Source of the DNA: Maratus speciosus
Taxonomy: Eukaryota > Arthropoda > Arachnida > Araneae > Salticidae
Assembly (NCBI GenBank): GCA_963932465.1
Contig: OZ010787.1
Location: 30,446,087-30,510,086 of the forward strand
Direction: 5' to 3'
Length of the DNA: 64,000 nt
Shown here piece by piece: positions 32,815 to 44,629 of this stretch. Both the position numbers and the translations under genes were made by a program. Position 1 is the stretch's first letter; each line of letters opens with the position of its first letter. Below the pieces are notes generated by a model. It was not told the origin of the DNA. It saw only the letters and a list, made by a program, of their open reading frames with translations, and ran no database searches.

Positions 32815-33199
32815 TATATTGAACACTTGTAAGAAAAACTATGTTACTTTACCTTCCATTTGATGTATGATTTGTTGCAAGTTGCAAATAGTCTAAATTA
32901 AGCTTGTTTAATATACCATTGGAACTCGGTCATTCTTTTATCTTTACCCTATATATTCCATAATTAGGAAAGTTTGTTTTCTTTATTTCAATGACTGTCA
33001 GGCCAAAAGTTAAAAAAAAACAAGAAAGAAAAAAAAATCACGCGTGAAGAAAATATTATAAAACCCTTTCCAACACATTCAGAATAACGTAACAAAGTTT
33101 AATAAGTTGAAATATTATGTCTAACTAAACCATTTGGAAACGCATAACTCATTTCAAAGACTAATGTCAGCAATTCCTATCTCCAATCGAAAATTTTTT

Positions 33200-33850
33200 C
33201 AAATTCTTTGAGAAGGCCAGTATGTGATATGTAGATTTATGTCTATAAACTGCATGCACGAAAAAATTTAGTTTAGTTGGGAAATACATACCAAAGTTGA
33301 AAATTTATCTTCCGCAATTTCCGCTAATAAGGAGATTTCTTTTGTGCGGCCCTTTATACAAGGTATAAAATTGATACACCACGACTAACATGCGAAAAAG
33401 TAGTTAAATAAAAAACCGCATACCGAAATTGAAGACGCACTTCCCGCAATTATTGCTCAAAGTCAGTACTGAAACCAATTATTTATTGTATCTCTGTAAT
33501 TGAACGATAAAATCTATGAATGCCCTATTATATAGTAATCATGTTCTAGTGAAATTCAGTGATTCATATCAAATGTAATACATTTGAAATAGCGTAATAT
33601 CATTAAAATACACTGCACACTATTTTCCTCCATTGACCATAATAAACGGAATTCTTTTGTGTGCCTCTGTAAATGAACTATTAATACAACACACTTCATG
33701 TTCAATACCGAACATGCCATGGTAAACATCATTAACGTAAATCAATTGCATGAAAATTCAAGCATATTTACGCGAATTATAGTGTGGACAAACAGTCAGA
33801 CTGCCAGACGGCCAGACACACCGAATTCATAAACACTATTCAACTATGTT
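33200..33850 (-). repeat. left arm of a long inverted repeat pair
   Basis: Its reverse complement aligns with 34505-34900. Shared words include CATAGTTGAA, TTTATNAATTCGGT and a GTCTG-rich block, then spaced GGNACACNNAAAAG units preceded by TTCATTTAC. Several such units recur inside each arm at about 100-200 base intervals. Confidence 0.6.
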
Positions 33851-34056
33851 GGAAAATGTTAAAAAGTATCTCTATTAGCCTTGTAATTTAAATTTTTATT
33901 CTTAAAGCAATTTATTTTCTTTTAATTGATTCTATTAGCGATTTCTGATAGTGAAATAAGATGTAAAAAAATTAATCTTTTAGATATTGTTTTTCACAGA
34001 AGAAATGTACTTCGTGCAAGCTTATATTTATAAAAATTTGGAGAAAATTTCGTTTG

Positions 34057-34272
34057 TTAAACCATTAAGGGCGGTAGTTCATTTTTGGAACACCTAATTT
34101 TAATTCCTAAGCGTCACTTTGGCACCAGAATATTGGAATGTAATTTTTCCTTTTATTAAGGATGTGAACATAAGCTTTTCCTTATTTTTTAATAAATTTG
34201 TTTGTAAATACCAAAGTAGTTCTCTAAGTTCGGATTTTACAAATAGAAGCACCTTGCATTTGAAAGGGTTAA
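34057..34272. mobile_element. piggyBac-like MITE
   Basis: TTAAACCATTAAGGGCGGTA at the left, CATTTGAAAGGGTTAA at the right. The interior CACTTTGGCACCAGAATATT is a relative of 14428 and 30143. Confidence 0.78.
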
Positions 34273-34284
34273 ACTAATACCAGT

Positions 34285-34430
34285 AATGAGATTTCCGACT
34301 TTTTGCATACCAGCATAATCTTAGAGAAAATGTTGCTCTGTTAAATCACAAAATGTTCCGATTAAATAAAATAACATTTTCTCTAAGATTATACTGTTAT
34401 GAAAAAAGTTGGAAATCTCATCCCTGTAAT
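34285..34430. mobile_element. diverged MITE of the GCCAAGTCTCCGGC type
   Basis: ATGAGATTTCCGACTTTTTG is mirrored by AAAAAGTTGGAAATCTCAT. Inner arms CATACCAGCATAATCTTAGA and TCTAAGATTATACTGTTATG also pair. Confidence 0.75.
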
Positions 34431-34504
34431 ACACATGAAAAAAAAGTTATCCTTAATAAATAATGTTTATATTAACGAAAAGGTTGAAAGTTTTTACTAC
34501 AATC

Positions 34505-34900
34505 CATGCAACATAGTTGAAAAGTGTTTATCAATTCGGTATGTCTGTCCGTCTGTCAGTCTGTCTGTCCGCGCTCTCACTCGCTTAAATATATTCCACT
34601 TTCCATAAAAATGATATATGTTAATGGGGTTCACTAAGGCAAATTTGATATTCAAAATGAAGAGTGTAGCGTTTACGGTAAATTTACAGGGACACTTAAA
34701 AGTGTTCCGTTAAATTACGGCCTATGGGGAAAATTGTTCGCGTTGTTTTTTAATCATATTACGCTATTTTAAAGGTATTGAAATTAATATACATCACTAA
34801 TGTGAACAACAAGGTTCTTACTATAGAACGCAGTGAGCGTAGAATTTATAGTTCATTTACTGGGACACTCAAAAGAATTTGGCTACAAAATAAAACAAAC
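34505..34900 (+). repeat. right arm of a long inverted repeat pair with CTGTCTGTCC tract
   Basis: It includes TGTCTGTCCGTCTGTCAGTC at 34544-34563. The arm is the inverse of 33440-33850, with a spacer of about 650 bp holding two MITEs. The element type is not known. Confidence 0.6.
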
Positions 34901-34969
34901 AACAATTGAACTATTGAAGCGTATGGACAATAATTGCTGGAAATGCGTTTTCAATTGTGGCATGCGCTT

Positions 34970-35180
34970 TTAACCCCTTGAGGGGCAAGCAATTACGTTT
35001 GGGAAATACTGAATTCCCACCGGAATCTTTGAAAAATTCTATTTGAAAATAAGTAAAAGCAATTTTACGGCTTTTTCCCACCAAAGTTAGAAAAGTAAAA
35101 TTTAATAAAATTTTTCTGCTGTGAAACTTCATTAATCGTAGGTGGTATATAATATATACCGGTGCCCCTCAAGGGGTTAA
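34970..35180. mobile_element. piggyBac-like MITE, CCCCTTGAGGGGCAAGC family, complete copy
   Basis: TTAACCCCTTGAGGGGCAAG at the left, GTGCCCCTCAAGGGGTTAA at the right, TTAA at both ends. It is the reference for the interrupted copy at 45421-46666. Confidence 0.92.
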
Positions 35181-35232
35181 ATGTAATTATTTTTTAATAT
35201 TACTTGTTGTGTATAAATTCTATATATCATCT

Positions 35233-35520
35233 ACAGGTCTGCACAAAGTTTTTTAACAACATCCGTTTTTTGGAAGTAATGGCTGAATGGACATTTTCAA
35301 CTGTGTTATGTGCTTAACTGAACTAACTTTTAGCATACTATTTAGTATACATACATACCTATAACTCCTATACAGGTCTGCACAAAGTTTTTTAACAACA
35401 TCCGTTTCTTGGGAGTAATAGCTGAATGGACCTTTTCAACTGTGTTATGTGCTTAACTGAACTAAATTTTAGCATACTATGTAGTATACATACATACCTA
35501 TAACTCCTATACAGGGCTGC
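35233..35520 (+). repeat. tandem duplication, 139-bp unit
   Basis: Two copies starting ACAGGTCTGCACAAAG (35233, 35372) are about 95% alike. A third begins ACAGGGCTGCACA at 35511 and then diverges. Confidence 0.92.
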
Positions 35521-35654
35521 ACATAAAAAATCGCATATTTTCCGAACTATTCAGGTAAAACCAGAAATTGGGTTTTGAAATAAATTATGCGATTTCCAAC
35601 TATTTCATTCAGACATCAACTTTCACATTAGTAAACTATAAAGTTTTGTTACAG

Positions 35655-35805
35655 CATAGCTGCCAACTTTTACGCTTTTTGGCTACCGCTAAAATTTAAA
35701 AGAGATTTTCGCCTTATTTAATCGTGAGATTTCGACGATTGAGAAAGACAATATTTTCTATAAAATTTTAGTGGTATGAGAAAAGCGTAAAAGTTGGCAG
35801 CTATG
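35655..35805. mobile_element. CATAGCTGCC-ended MITE, 151 bp
   Basis: CATAGCTGCCAACTTTTACG is mirrored by CGTAAAAGTTGGCAGCTATG. The inner arms TACCGCTAAAATTT and AAAATTTTAGTGGTA surround a CTTATTTAATCG centre. The TSD is gttaca/gttata with one mismatch. Confidence 0.85.
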
Positions 35806-35809
35806 GTTA

Positions 35810-37160
35810 TAGTATTCTGAATGTGTTAGAAAGTGTTTCATAATCTATGTTGTGAGCATGATTATTTGGTCTTGATATTTTATACTTATATAAACTATGC
35901 GAGAACATATAGTTCATCTTTTATGCCCATTTTGTAGAATGTTTTAATAATTTAATGGCTAGAAAATACTTTTTTCATCTCTATAAGTAATATGTTATAG
36001 CCATATTACAAAATGCTCCATGTCTTTAAAAAAAATTATTCAAAACTCTTTACAGTTATATACAAATATGTGTGTATCAGTTATTGCAGTTGTCGTTCTT
36101 TATTAAATTTTGATAAGTTTTTTAATTATAAGCCAACATTAAACAACTTTTTTTGCATTTGAGAGTTTATAAATATTGTAATTATTATTACTTTATAAGA
36201 TAAACACATCTACATATATATGTATATTTATTGATGTATACTGCACACATTCATATCAGCAAGTTCATTAAACATCGCATTACAAGATCTTCGACTTATC
36301 TAAGTATCAGTTTTGAAAATTCGAATTATTTAAGATTTTCATCATTTTTTTTTAAATACGGCATAAGGGGGGATAAATATAAATAATAATTAGATAAATT
36401 CGAGTTATCTAATTTCGATCTAAAATTAGCTGAATATAATTTTATGTACTTTAATAATAAATGAATTTTCACCTTTTTTTAATATTAAGGAATTTAAATT
36501 AGGTTTACATACACGTAAATAATCACTTAATAGGATAAATAATTCGTATTTATAAATTCTACCTAAATTAAAAGGAACGCATTCTTCAAAGAATCATTTA
36601 TTAATGATAAAAAATATTTGAAAGCAACAATAACTGTGATCGAAACAATGTATTCTGAGGTGAAATTCTTTTATCTTTTGTAATTATTCATCGGAAAGGA
36701 AACAACAGTTTTTTTCTGTTTTCACGATTGTAATTGTTTATTAGTGCTAAAAAAGAAACTTTTTTTTTTTTCTTTTTTTTTTTTACTTTTATTGCTATTT
36801 ACTTCTTTAAATGAAGAGGAGAAAACGATAATTATTAGATTTCTATTTCAGCTTTTTTATAAGGGCTAAATGTAAAAATATCTAGTTTTGTATCTAGAAA
36901 GGAATTTTTATAAAAAAGTGAATGAACGTTTTCGTTATTGAAAGCGAATAAGATTTATAATTATATTAAAAATAAGAATTATAATTATATTAAACTTGAG
37001 TGTCATTTAGTGAAGGATATTTTAGGTGTTAAATACATTCACAAGTTACTGACGATCTACCAAAATAGATAAAACACTCACTTAGATTGATCTTGACTGG
37101 TAAAATAATAAGTATTTATTAGTGAGCTATCCCATTAAGGTAATTGTGCCTAAATGTGAT
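35810..37160. other. AT-rich stretch, nothing recognised
   Basis: No supported genes. Only short T runs are seen near 36760-36785. Confidence 0.45.
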
Positions 37161-37165
37161 AACCC

Positions 37166-37444
37166 TTAACACTTAAATGAGCGATTTTTTATTTTGTTTC
37201 GAAAAATATATATATGATTCTCTGAAAGGTTCATTACACAAGAAAAATAATGAAAAAAAATCACATACATTTTTCATCTAAGACGTCAATCTTTTCTTCT
37301 GTTGCACATCTGCAATACAAGTAAAAACTACTGTCGTGTGGCTATTTTACGCTAAAATATTGCAAATTAGTAAATATTTTTATAAGTATGCCTCCAAATA
37401 CCTTATTTTATATAATTATTTATTTTATAAAATTTAAACTTTAA
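37166..37444. mobile_element. piggyBac-like element, left partner of an abutting pair
   Basis: TTAACACTTAAATGAGCGAT at the left; the right TTAA (37441-37444) is shared with the next element. It matches 26235-26522 and 62002-62273. Confidence 0.78.
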
Positions 37445-37685
37445 CACCTTAATTCTCATGATAGAATACGTTCTAGAAATTACGTAGTTCAGAGTATCCG
37501 ACTTTACACCAGAAAGTTTCAATGTTTAATTTCGCTTTATTTAAATACGGAATGTATCTTAATAATTAAATAAGATACTGCTATTTAACTTTCTCGTGTG
37601 AGTTAGGTATATACGAATAAAAAAATTTATTAAATTCAAAACACTGGTGTTTGAATATTTGCAAAGCTGCGCACTAAAGGGTTAA
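37441..37685. mobile_element. piggyBac-like element, right partner
   Basis: TTAACACCTTAATTCTCATG at the left, GCGCACTAAAGGGTTAA at the right. The interior ACTTTACACCAGAAAGTTTC recurs at 26815 and 62338. Confidence 0.8.
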
Positions 37686-37698
37686 ATACGACAATGTA

Positions 37699-38754
37699 CA
37701 GTGGAAAAAAAAGTAAACATCCCTACTAACTCCTCAACAAAGTATCGTAGAAGAAAGTTACTGGTACCAAACTTTTGGAAATAAAGTCTACCTTTAAATT
37801 ATGTATATAAAATTTGCTTAGGGTGCCATCTACATAGTAAAATGAACCCAAACTTATTTTTTTCAATCGCAATAACCAATTTTAACAAGATATTTCAAAT
37901 CTTCGGTTCAGACTATGCCAACACACCAAATTCCAAGTCATTTGAAAGATAAGTTTGTGGATTATAAACATTCAAAATTTAGTGCTTCTAAAGTTAAATT
38001 ACATTTTCATATTTTTATTAATATATCCTGAAATTATACTCCTAATGTGCTAATTTTTGTGTAGCAATAACTCTAAAACACCCAAACATAAATACGTTGA
38101 AATTGAATTTTTATAATTTTATGATATGAATTATGAATTATGAAATTAAATTTCGAAAAAATTATGAATTGCAACCTACATTTTTTTATGGATTTAGATT
38201 TATTAAGTTCTGTTTTATGGAAATACAAAATTTCATATTTTTCTTCCAAGTAGTTTTCAAATTATGCTTAAAAAACGGCAAAATGATGGTTTAAGGGGCC
38301 GTCTATGATAGAAGTGACTACATATTTTGAAATATCTTTTGCGATCCTGTAATCTAGCAGTCGTCAATGACTACTTGAGTGACGCTTAAGATGCCTTAAT
38401 GAAGAAGGGGGCTCTATCGGTCAACAATCGAGTACCGAACTTCAATTTGGATGCAGCCCCTAAAATATGCTCATTTTAAAATAATTAATTTCTCGGAAAC
38501 TTATCGTACGAATTGCATAAAAATTTGTTTTGGGGTTAATTGAAGGGTGTAGAGCTCATTTATGCTGTCAGAATTGTGTACTTCTATTAAAAAAAAGTTA
38601 TGGTTCGTTTTAATATGTAGATGGCTCCCTAAGCAAATTTTATATACGTCATTTAAAAGTAGACTTCAATACCAATCGTGTGATATCAGTAATTTTCTTC
38701 TACGATAATTTTTTGCAGAGTTAGTAAGGGGTGTTTACTTTTTTCTCACGATTG
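37699..38754. mobile_element. non-autonomous mariner-like element, copy 3
   Basis: CAGTGGAAAAAAAAGTAAAC at the left, TTTCTCACGATTG at the right, TA at 37697-37698 and 38755-38756. It aligns with copies 1 and 2 and is uninterrupted. Confidence 0.87.
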
Positions 38755-38800
38755 TACTTGTACTTAAAATCTTACGGCAAGAATCGTACATAAATGTTTA

Positions 38801-39533
38801 CAGTGTGTCCACGTATAACCTGACCGACCTTTATTTTCGCAACCGTTGGTCCTAGATGCATTCTTCCAACTACAAAAGTGGTCATAATTAGGTGCAGAGA
38901 TAAGATTAAAAAGTTTGAAGCGAAAAAACAATTTAACGAAGAATTACAGAATCTAAATTTTTATACGGTCCCCCGGTCCTATAACTTTTATTTAGTAAAA
39001 TTTAACTGTTACACTGAAAGTAAAGCAAAAAAAAAATAATAAAATAAAAAAACGTCCCGTTATTGTACGATTAAAATAGACCGAGTAATAGCTATTTAAA
39101 GTTGGGGCATATTTTTTGCTGAAATGTAGGGATCATTCACAAATTTAGTAGAAATATAATTTCGTGAGATATAGAATGGTTAAAGAAATGGTTGGGAATA
39201 AAATTAGTATTGCAATATAAATTTGAAATCTTTAATCATTGTGATATATTACTGCAATGTACTGGACATATAAGAGGATAAAAATAACTAAATTTTTATT
39301 AAATAAAAGTATGAAAAACAACAGCCTCAATTTTTTACAAAAATGATACATATTTTAAAATGCTGTTAGATTACACCGTCTTTCAAATTTGGGTTGTGCC
39401 ATGTTTTATAGCTTTTGAAAATTGATAATAATAATTCTTTAAATTATTTAAACCATTTTTGTAATTGGAAGTATACATCTAGAACCAACGGTTGCGAAAA
39501 TAAAGGTCGGTCAGCTTATACGTGGACACACTG
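38801..39533. mobile_element. 733-bp non-autonomous Tc1/mariner-like element
   Basis: CAGTGTGTCCACGTATAACC at the left is mirrored by TATACGTGGACACACTG at the right, with TIRs of about 50 bases reaching CGCAACCGTTGGT. TA lies at 38799-38800 and 39534-39535. There is no transposase frame. Confidence 0.9.
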
Positions 39534-39694
39534 TATAATGAGACATCCGAAATTCAGGAACAAAACGCGATGTATTTATCTACATTTAAAGCGTTTTCTA
39601 TTTTAAAAAATCTCATTCCAATATACGTCGTTTATTTTAAAGCACCCCAATGTTTCCTATTTGCGATAAAAAATCCCGAATTTGGCTCAGTTTT

Positions 39695-39695
<1 letters not shown>

Positions 39696-39726
<31 letters not shown>

Positions 39727-39727
39727 C
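39696..39727. repeat. poly-T run of about 28-30 bases
   Basis: A nearly pure T tract. Confidence 0.9.
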
Positions 39728-39912
39728 TGTTAACTTTTAAGATGAAATAAAATTACGGACGTAAATGGCTTCAATGTATCTTTAACGTACCAGCAAAGTT
39801 AGCTCGGGAAAACGCGAAAGGTTTTTAGATTTGATGTTGAAAGTTTTCTACACACTTTGTAACTTGTTTTCATCAGTGGCCTGTTAGCGACAAAAATAAT
39901 GTCCTAAATGTG

Positions 39913-40061
39913 CATAGCTGCCAAAATCTTATGCTTTTCTGAACTACAAAAATTTTATAGTAAATTTTACCTTTTTAAATAGCTATAATTTGCCGATTAA
40001 ATAAGAAAAAAGTTTTATTAAATTTATGTGGTACGAAAAAGCGGAAGATTTGGCAGCTATG
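39913..40061. mobile_element. CATAGCTGCC-ended MITE, 149 bp
   Basis: CATAGCTGCCAAAATCTTAT and its inverse AAGATTTGGCAGCTATG. The TSD is aatgtg/aatgcg, 6 bp with one mismatch. Confidence 0.82.
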
Positions 40062-40069
40062 AATGCGGA

Positions 40070-41095
40070 GAGACTTTTAGGTTATAAACTAAGGTATATT
40101 TCTATGGTATTTTGATAAATTGCATTAAAATTATGTTTAAAGCAGAAATTGTGTTTGAATAAGCTGTTTTGAGTCAATAAATTAAAAATTTCAAGATGAT
40201 CCTCCAATAGTGTTTTCTTTTACCGCGTATTTAAACAAGTATTTGAAACGATCAAAATAGAAGAATACTCATCTTTAAAATTGTTAATAAAAAAAAAATG
40301 GCATTTTCCAATTCAGTCAGTCCACTGCAAAAAAATGATGACGTTCCGCGTTTATTCCGGGATAGTTTTCCCTTTTTATAAGTTTTTATAACAGGAAGTT
40401 ATAATTTTCTTTTCTTAAATATTGCTACTACTCGTATGTACGGATGAGAATTAACTCGGTAGTACGTGCATTCGCCAACAATGTATCTGATCATTTCACA
40501 GAAAGTTTACAGATTTTTCAGTAGAACGTTCCAGAATAATTTAGAAAATATTAAGTTAGTTTATAACATTTCTAGCGTTTTTCAATTAAAGACACACAGT
40601 GGAACGCAAATGCAGCCCCCAGCAAACACAAAGCAGAAATCGTTGCTAAGCGAAGTCGCACAGACTACGGGCATGATTTTCATGCGGGCGTGATTTCATG
40701 CGGTACAAGCAGGAGAATTGAGACACAGAGAGAAATATATATATTTGAACAATGCTTTTAGTGGAAACTGGTGGGAATATAAATTTTTTTTATTAGTCAA
40801 ATCCGGGGAAAATTATTACATCGTAAACAATTTGGAAAATTGTTGAACATTTTAAATTTCATGAAACGAATCTGTATTTTGTAAAGCAAGGGTGACGAAC
40901 CCATTGCCAGTGGAGAAGCTGCCATCACTATTTCTGAACAGCAATTTAAGACAGAAATTATGAACTAATGTTTTAAAAAGAAGAAAAAAAGAATATTTAA
41001 GAAATGCTACAATTCTTACAAAAAAAGTTTCAAAAGAACAAACGTCTTTGGGATGTACGTGGAACTTTATCATTTTTTTCAAGTCTAAAGGTTAA
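40070..41095. other. no gene recognised
   Basis: Frames at 40466-40693 and 40852-41082 have no family motif. No repeats are supported. Confidence 0.4.
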
Positions 41096-41100
41096 AATCA

Positions 41101-41267
41101 GTGGTTTTAGCCGGGATGGGGGGTCCTGATGCTCCGTGTACCAATAATTTTGTAAAGTTTTCTTCGCCTTATTAGATCTGAAAATTTTCTTCTATTCATT
41201 AATACGAAGAAAACTTTTGAATATTAGTGGTATCCAGATCAATTGGACCCCCAGCATGGCTACGCCA
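41101..41267. mobile_element. MITE with TAGCCGGGATGGGGGGTCC termini
   Basis: TAGCCGGGATGGGGGGTCCT is mirrored imperfectly by TTGGACCCCCAGCATGGCTA. The inner arm TACCAATAATTTTGTAAAG and a CGCCTTATTAG centre are further shared-core examples. Confidence 0.6.
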
Positions 41268-41316
41268 CAAGTTAAAATGTTTTTCTGCTTTCAAATATGC
41301 TTACGATGTGCCGTTT

Positions 41317-41524
41317 TTAACCCTAGAACTACCGGAAATTTTACTCAAGTTTTATAAAAACATTCTACACCAGAATTTTTACTTAAAACTATTTAATTTG
41401 TTTATTTAACTTATTATTGTCTGATTTATACATTTAGTTTGTTTTGAAGAAATTTCTGGTTTGAATAAATATTTTGAATGTACATGTCGGGACCAATGGA
41501 CCCGTCTGGTAGACGGAAGGTTAA
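41317..41524. mobile_element. piggyBac-like MITE, TTAACCCTAGAACTACC family
   Basis: TTAACCCTAGAACTACCGGA at the left and CTGGTAGACGGAAGGTTAA at the right, TTAA at both ends. The interior matches 9071-9276. Confidence 0.82.
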
Positions 41525-41652
41525 TCTGCTTATATAAAACTTTATTACCACAAGTTTCCACTAAAAGCAACATTGAAGTATAAATTTAGTTAACTTGTTC
41601 AGGTTCACTCATGTCAGATTTTGGTGCTTGCCTTGGACGTAAACGGTACTTT

Positions 41653-42121
41653 CCAAAGCGATATAAGTAAGCGTAGAAACTTAATACTGGAATCGGGCGT
41701 AAATTAACACAGTTGCGCCATCTTGTGGACGGGATGATAATCCACATACGCGGGCTTTTAGTGTGACGTCATATATGGCAGGATATCTACAATCTGCGCA
41801 TATTTTCTAAATCTTTATTCACTGACGGGACTGAATTTTTTCTAAACCCACTTGTTACAAAATAATAGTGTAGCGAAAGAGGCGTCCAGATGCACTAGCC
41901 ACCACGAAGTTTTTTTCGCCCTGTCAGGAACGGTTCAGCTATTAATCAAGGTGAAAAAACTTTACAATTTCAGTGGTGTAAAGAAAGAAAACAGTTAGGC
42001 ATCTTCCTGCAGTTTAACCCCGTCCGCTACGTGGCGTGCGACCTTGATTGATGTGACCTCGCCTTTAATATTGCGGTTACCTCTCCCATTTCAGATAGGA
42101 CGCTTACTTATATCGCTTTGG
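41653..42121. mobile_element. 469-bp TIR element with CCAAAGCGATATAAG termini
   Basis: CCAAAGCGATATAAGTAAGC and its exact inverse GCTTACTTATATCGCTTTGG. The flank tacttt is on both sides (41647-41652, 42122-42127); ggtacttt as an 8-bp TSD is an alternative reading. A smaller palindrome lies inside near 41880-42005. Confidence 0.82.
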
Positions 42122-42489
42122 TACTTTCCCGAGCGGTGGTTTTCTGTTGCGGACTCTAAATATATGCGGTGAAGCGTTGTTATTTCCAGATGTTCGTTTG
42201 AGATGAAACCGTGGGAACGTAAATCTCCAACGTACTTCACGGACGCTTATCCATATCTTCTACTTTTGAAAGTCGTTTGATATAAACAGTTTCGCAGACA
42301 ATTGAAAATCCTACCAAAATGCGAAAAGCCGTAGAGTCAAACTTTGCTGCAAGTTTAAAACATGACGTTATGCAAATTTGGATCAGTCTAAAAAGCCAGT
42401 AGTCGCTGCCGTAAAGTCATTCTGCACCATTCCGTTAGAGAGAGAGAACGAGTGTTACTTGTGAAATTGTTTTAATAGAAAGGCAGCAA

Positions 42490-43035
42490 TTTGTCATGCA
42501 AGATGGTGCACCACCTCACATAGTCCGAGCGGTGACGGCACTGCTTCGCGTCCACTTTGTAGGTGATCGGTAATTTCGAGAAGCTTTCCGATAACCTGGC
42601 CTCCTCGTTCTCCAAACTTGAACTTGTGATTTCTGATTATCGGGATTCCTGAAAGATCGTCTTTATTGATGAAGCATAGGGACTTTGTCTGATTTGAAAG
42701 AAGCATAACTCGTCATGTTGCTGCAATTGATTTGATCAAAAAATCCTTCCAGCTACTGTTAAGCACATTAGAACATGCTATGAACATGTGCTTGATGCAA
42801 ATGGCATGCAAATTGAACATGTAAATAAATAAAGTTTTATGTTTCCAGTTTGAGTTTTTTGGTCTTCATGCGCCCCCTTGTCACCTGGTAGTCGAAATTT
42901 GAATTACTCTTTTTTTATTGCAGATTTCTTTTCCCCATGGTCCATATAACGTATTTTGTAAATTTCATCGATCTCTGTCTACCAGAACGGACTCTACGTA
43001 GGTACGAACAGGGTAACTTTAATTATAACCACTCT
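42490..43035 (+). pseudogene. mariner-like transposase C-terminal relic and right element end
   Basis: The plus strand shows FVMQDGAPPHIVRA (42492 onward; catalytic D in MQDG), then after a frameshift VISRSFPITWPPRSPNLNL (about 42570-42625), and after another the expected DF and GFLKDR pieces. A K-rich end reaches a stop near 42824. The spacing between the D of MQD and the D after NLNL is about 41-42 residues once frames are joined. That fits the longer-spaced mariner-like groups (such as DD41D) and not the DD34D type. The right element end is GTTATAATTAAAG-like in reverse, finishing at a TA (43036-43037). No matching left end was found. It is inactive. Confidence 0.72.
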
Positions 43036-43054
43036 GTATTTTGAATTATTTTAC

Positions 43055-43341
43055 ATCTAAAAATAGGAGTTTGGAAAGGAGATTTATTTTGCCATGAGTG
43101 ATATATCTTCAAAATAAAACAATATTCTATTGCTGCAAAAAGTAAATTGAACAAAAATATAGGAAATTTGACATATAGTAGGGTATGAAATGATGTTATT
43201 TTTTCTAACTTTTGAGAAATACGAATTCACATTTTTCATGGTATGCAGACATCCCTGAAAGAAATGCAAGCTTCAAAGCTTTACAAACATATAAAATATT
43301 ATTAAGATTTTTAAAACAAGTCTATAATACTATCAACTTTA

Positions 43342-43374
<33 letters not shown>

Positions 43375-43775
43375 TAATCTACTACTGACAATCTCTTTTG
43401 CATGCAATAACTATTTATACTGTTGTAATTTTTATAATATCAATTTATTATGTAGAATCTCAAATTATTCACTAGCAGTAAAAAAAAATAAAAGAACCAG
43501 TATCAAAACTAATGTAACTAAAAAGATTTTACAGCTGCAGATAGGAGCTTGGACAAGAGCTTTACTTCCCATTCTTGACATAGCTTCAATAATACATGAT
43601 ATTCTATTGGTGCAAAAGTTATATTCAGCTAAGAATAATGGAAATTTGATATTAAGTAGGGTATGAAAATAAGTTATTTTTTACAACTTTTGTAAGATAC
43701 GTATTAACATTTTTAAGGAGTGTAGAGCCCCCTGACAGAAATGAAATCTACAAAGCTTTACAAACTCTAAAGCTT
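43055..43775 (+). repeat. diverged tandem duplication, about 480-bp period
   Basis: 43055-43300 and 43532-43775 share ordered words: ATAGGAG, ATATTCTATTG, GCAAAA, GGAAATTTGA, TAGTAGGGTATGAAA-like and CAAAGCTTTACAAAC. Identity is perhaps 65-70% by eye. A TA microsatellite lies between the units (about 43341-43372). Confidence 0.75.
43341..43372. repeat. TA microsatellite
   Basis: Alternating AT for about 30 bases. Confidence 0.95.
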
Positions 43776-44156
43776 CAGAAATTTACTGTGTTGCAGCCAC
43801 TCTCTCAATTGTACATCATTTCTCAGAATCCTTTAAATGCTTTTTCAACGAGAAGTTTCACCAACCATACGTGTATCTTTTAAGGAATTTGCATATTTGT
43901 GGACAGTAGCGATGTCGTGGGTTTCACAATCAGTTTACTACCAGCGAGTTCTTAAATTTCTCCTCCTTTAATTGTAGAATACTTCACGTTCATATAGAGA
44001 GAACTATTAATACAAAAATCATGGTAGTAAAGCGATTCTGAATACCGTGATGAGCCGCTACTGCCTCTGTGTTCTAAAGGTGAGTACTGTTAGAGTACGT
44101 GATAAGGTTGAATTCGAGTAACTAATCTACTAATTTCCACTGGATTTCGCGTAATA

Positions 44157-44330
44157 AAATTAACACATTCGCAACGGGAAACGAGAATTATTGTTTTCAT
44201 AAAAAATATATCATTGACTAAGGGCGTGCCTTCTACCTTGCAGAAAATGCATTTCTATCATGATGTCCATAATTTTTTATATTGCAAGACATTTTATATT
44301 ATATTCGTACATTAAAAGATATTTACCGAC
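44157..44330. repeat. dispersed repeat shared with 56505-56670
   Basis: CGGGAAACGAGAATT, TGACTAAGGGCGTG and TTCGTACAT occur in the same order in both places. TTAACACATTCGC precedes it here, suggesting a piggyBac-like element. Confidence 0.65.
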
Positions 44331-44404
44331 GCATGAACTTGGGAAAACTGTCTAGATCACCAAGTTACAAAAGACTTTCAGAGCAGGGAGGAGCTTTTAC
44401 TGTT

Positions 44405-44622
44405 TTAACCCCTTGAAGGGCTCCGGTATGTTATATATACCACTTAATTTAATTTCCATATGCTACATTCCCACGAGAATTTAGGAATGAAGTTTTGTTT
44501 TTTATAATGTACGCGAAGAACAGCTTTTACTTACTTTCATATGAATTTTTTTGTAAATCCCGGTGTCAGTCAATCATTTTAGTATTTTAGGAACAGAAGT
44601 GCTTTGCCCCTGAAAGGGTTAA
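44405..44622. mobile_element. piggyBac-like MITE
   Basis: TTAACCCCTTGAAGGGCTCC at the left, TGCCCCTGAAAGGGTTAA at the right, TTAA at both ends. A relative lies at 55444-55652. Confidence 0.87.
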
Positions 44623-44629
44623 AATTCAA

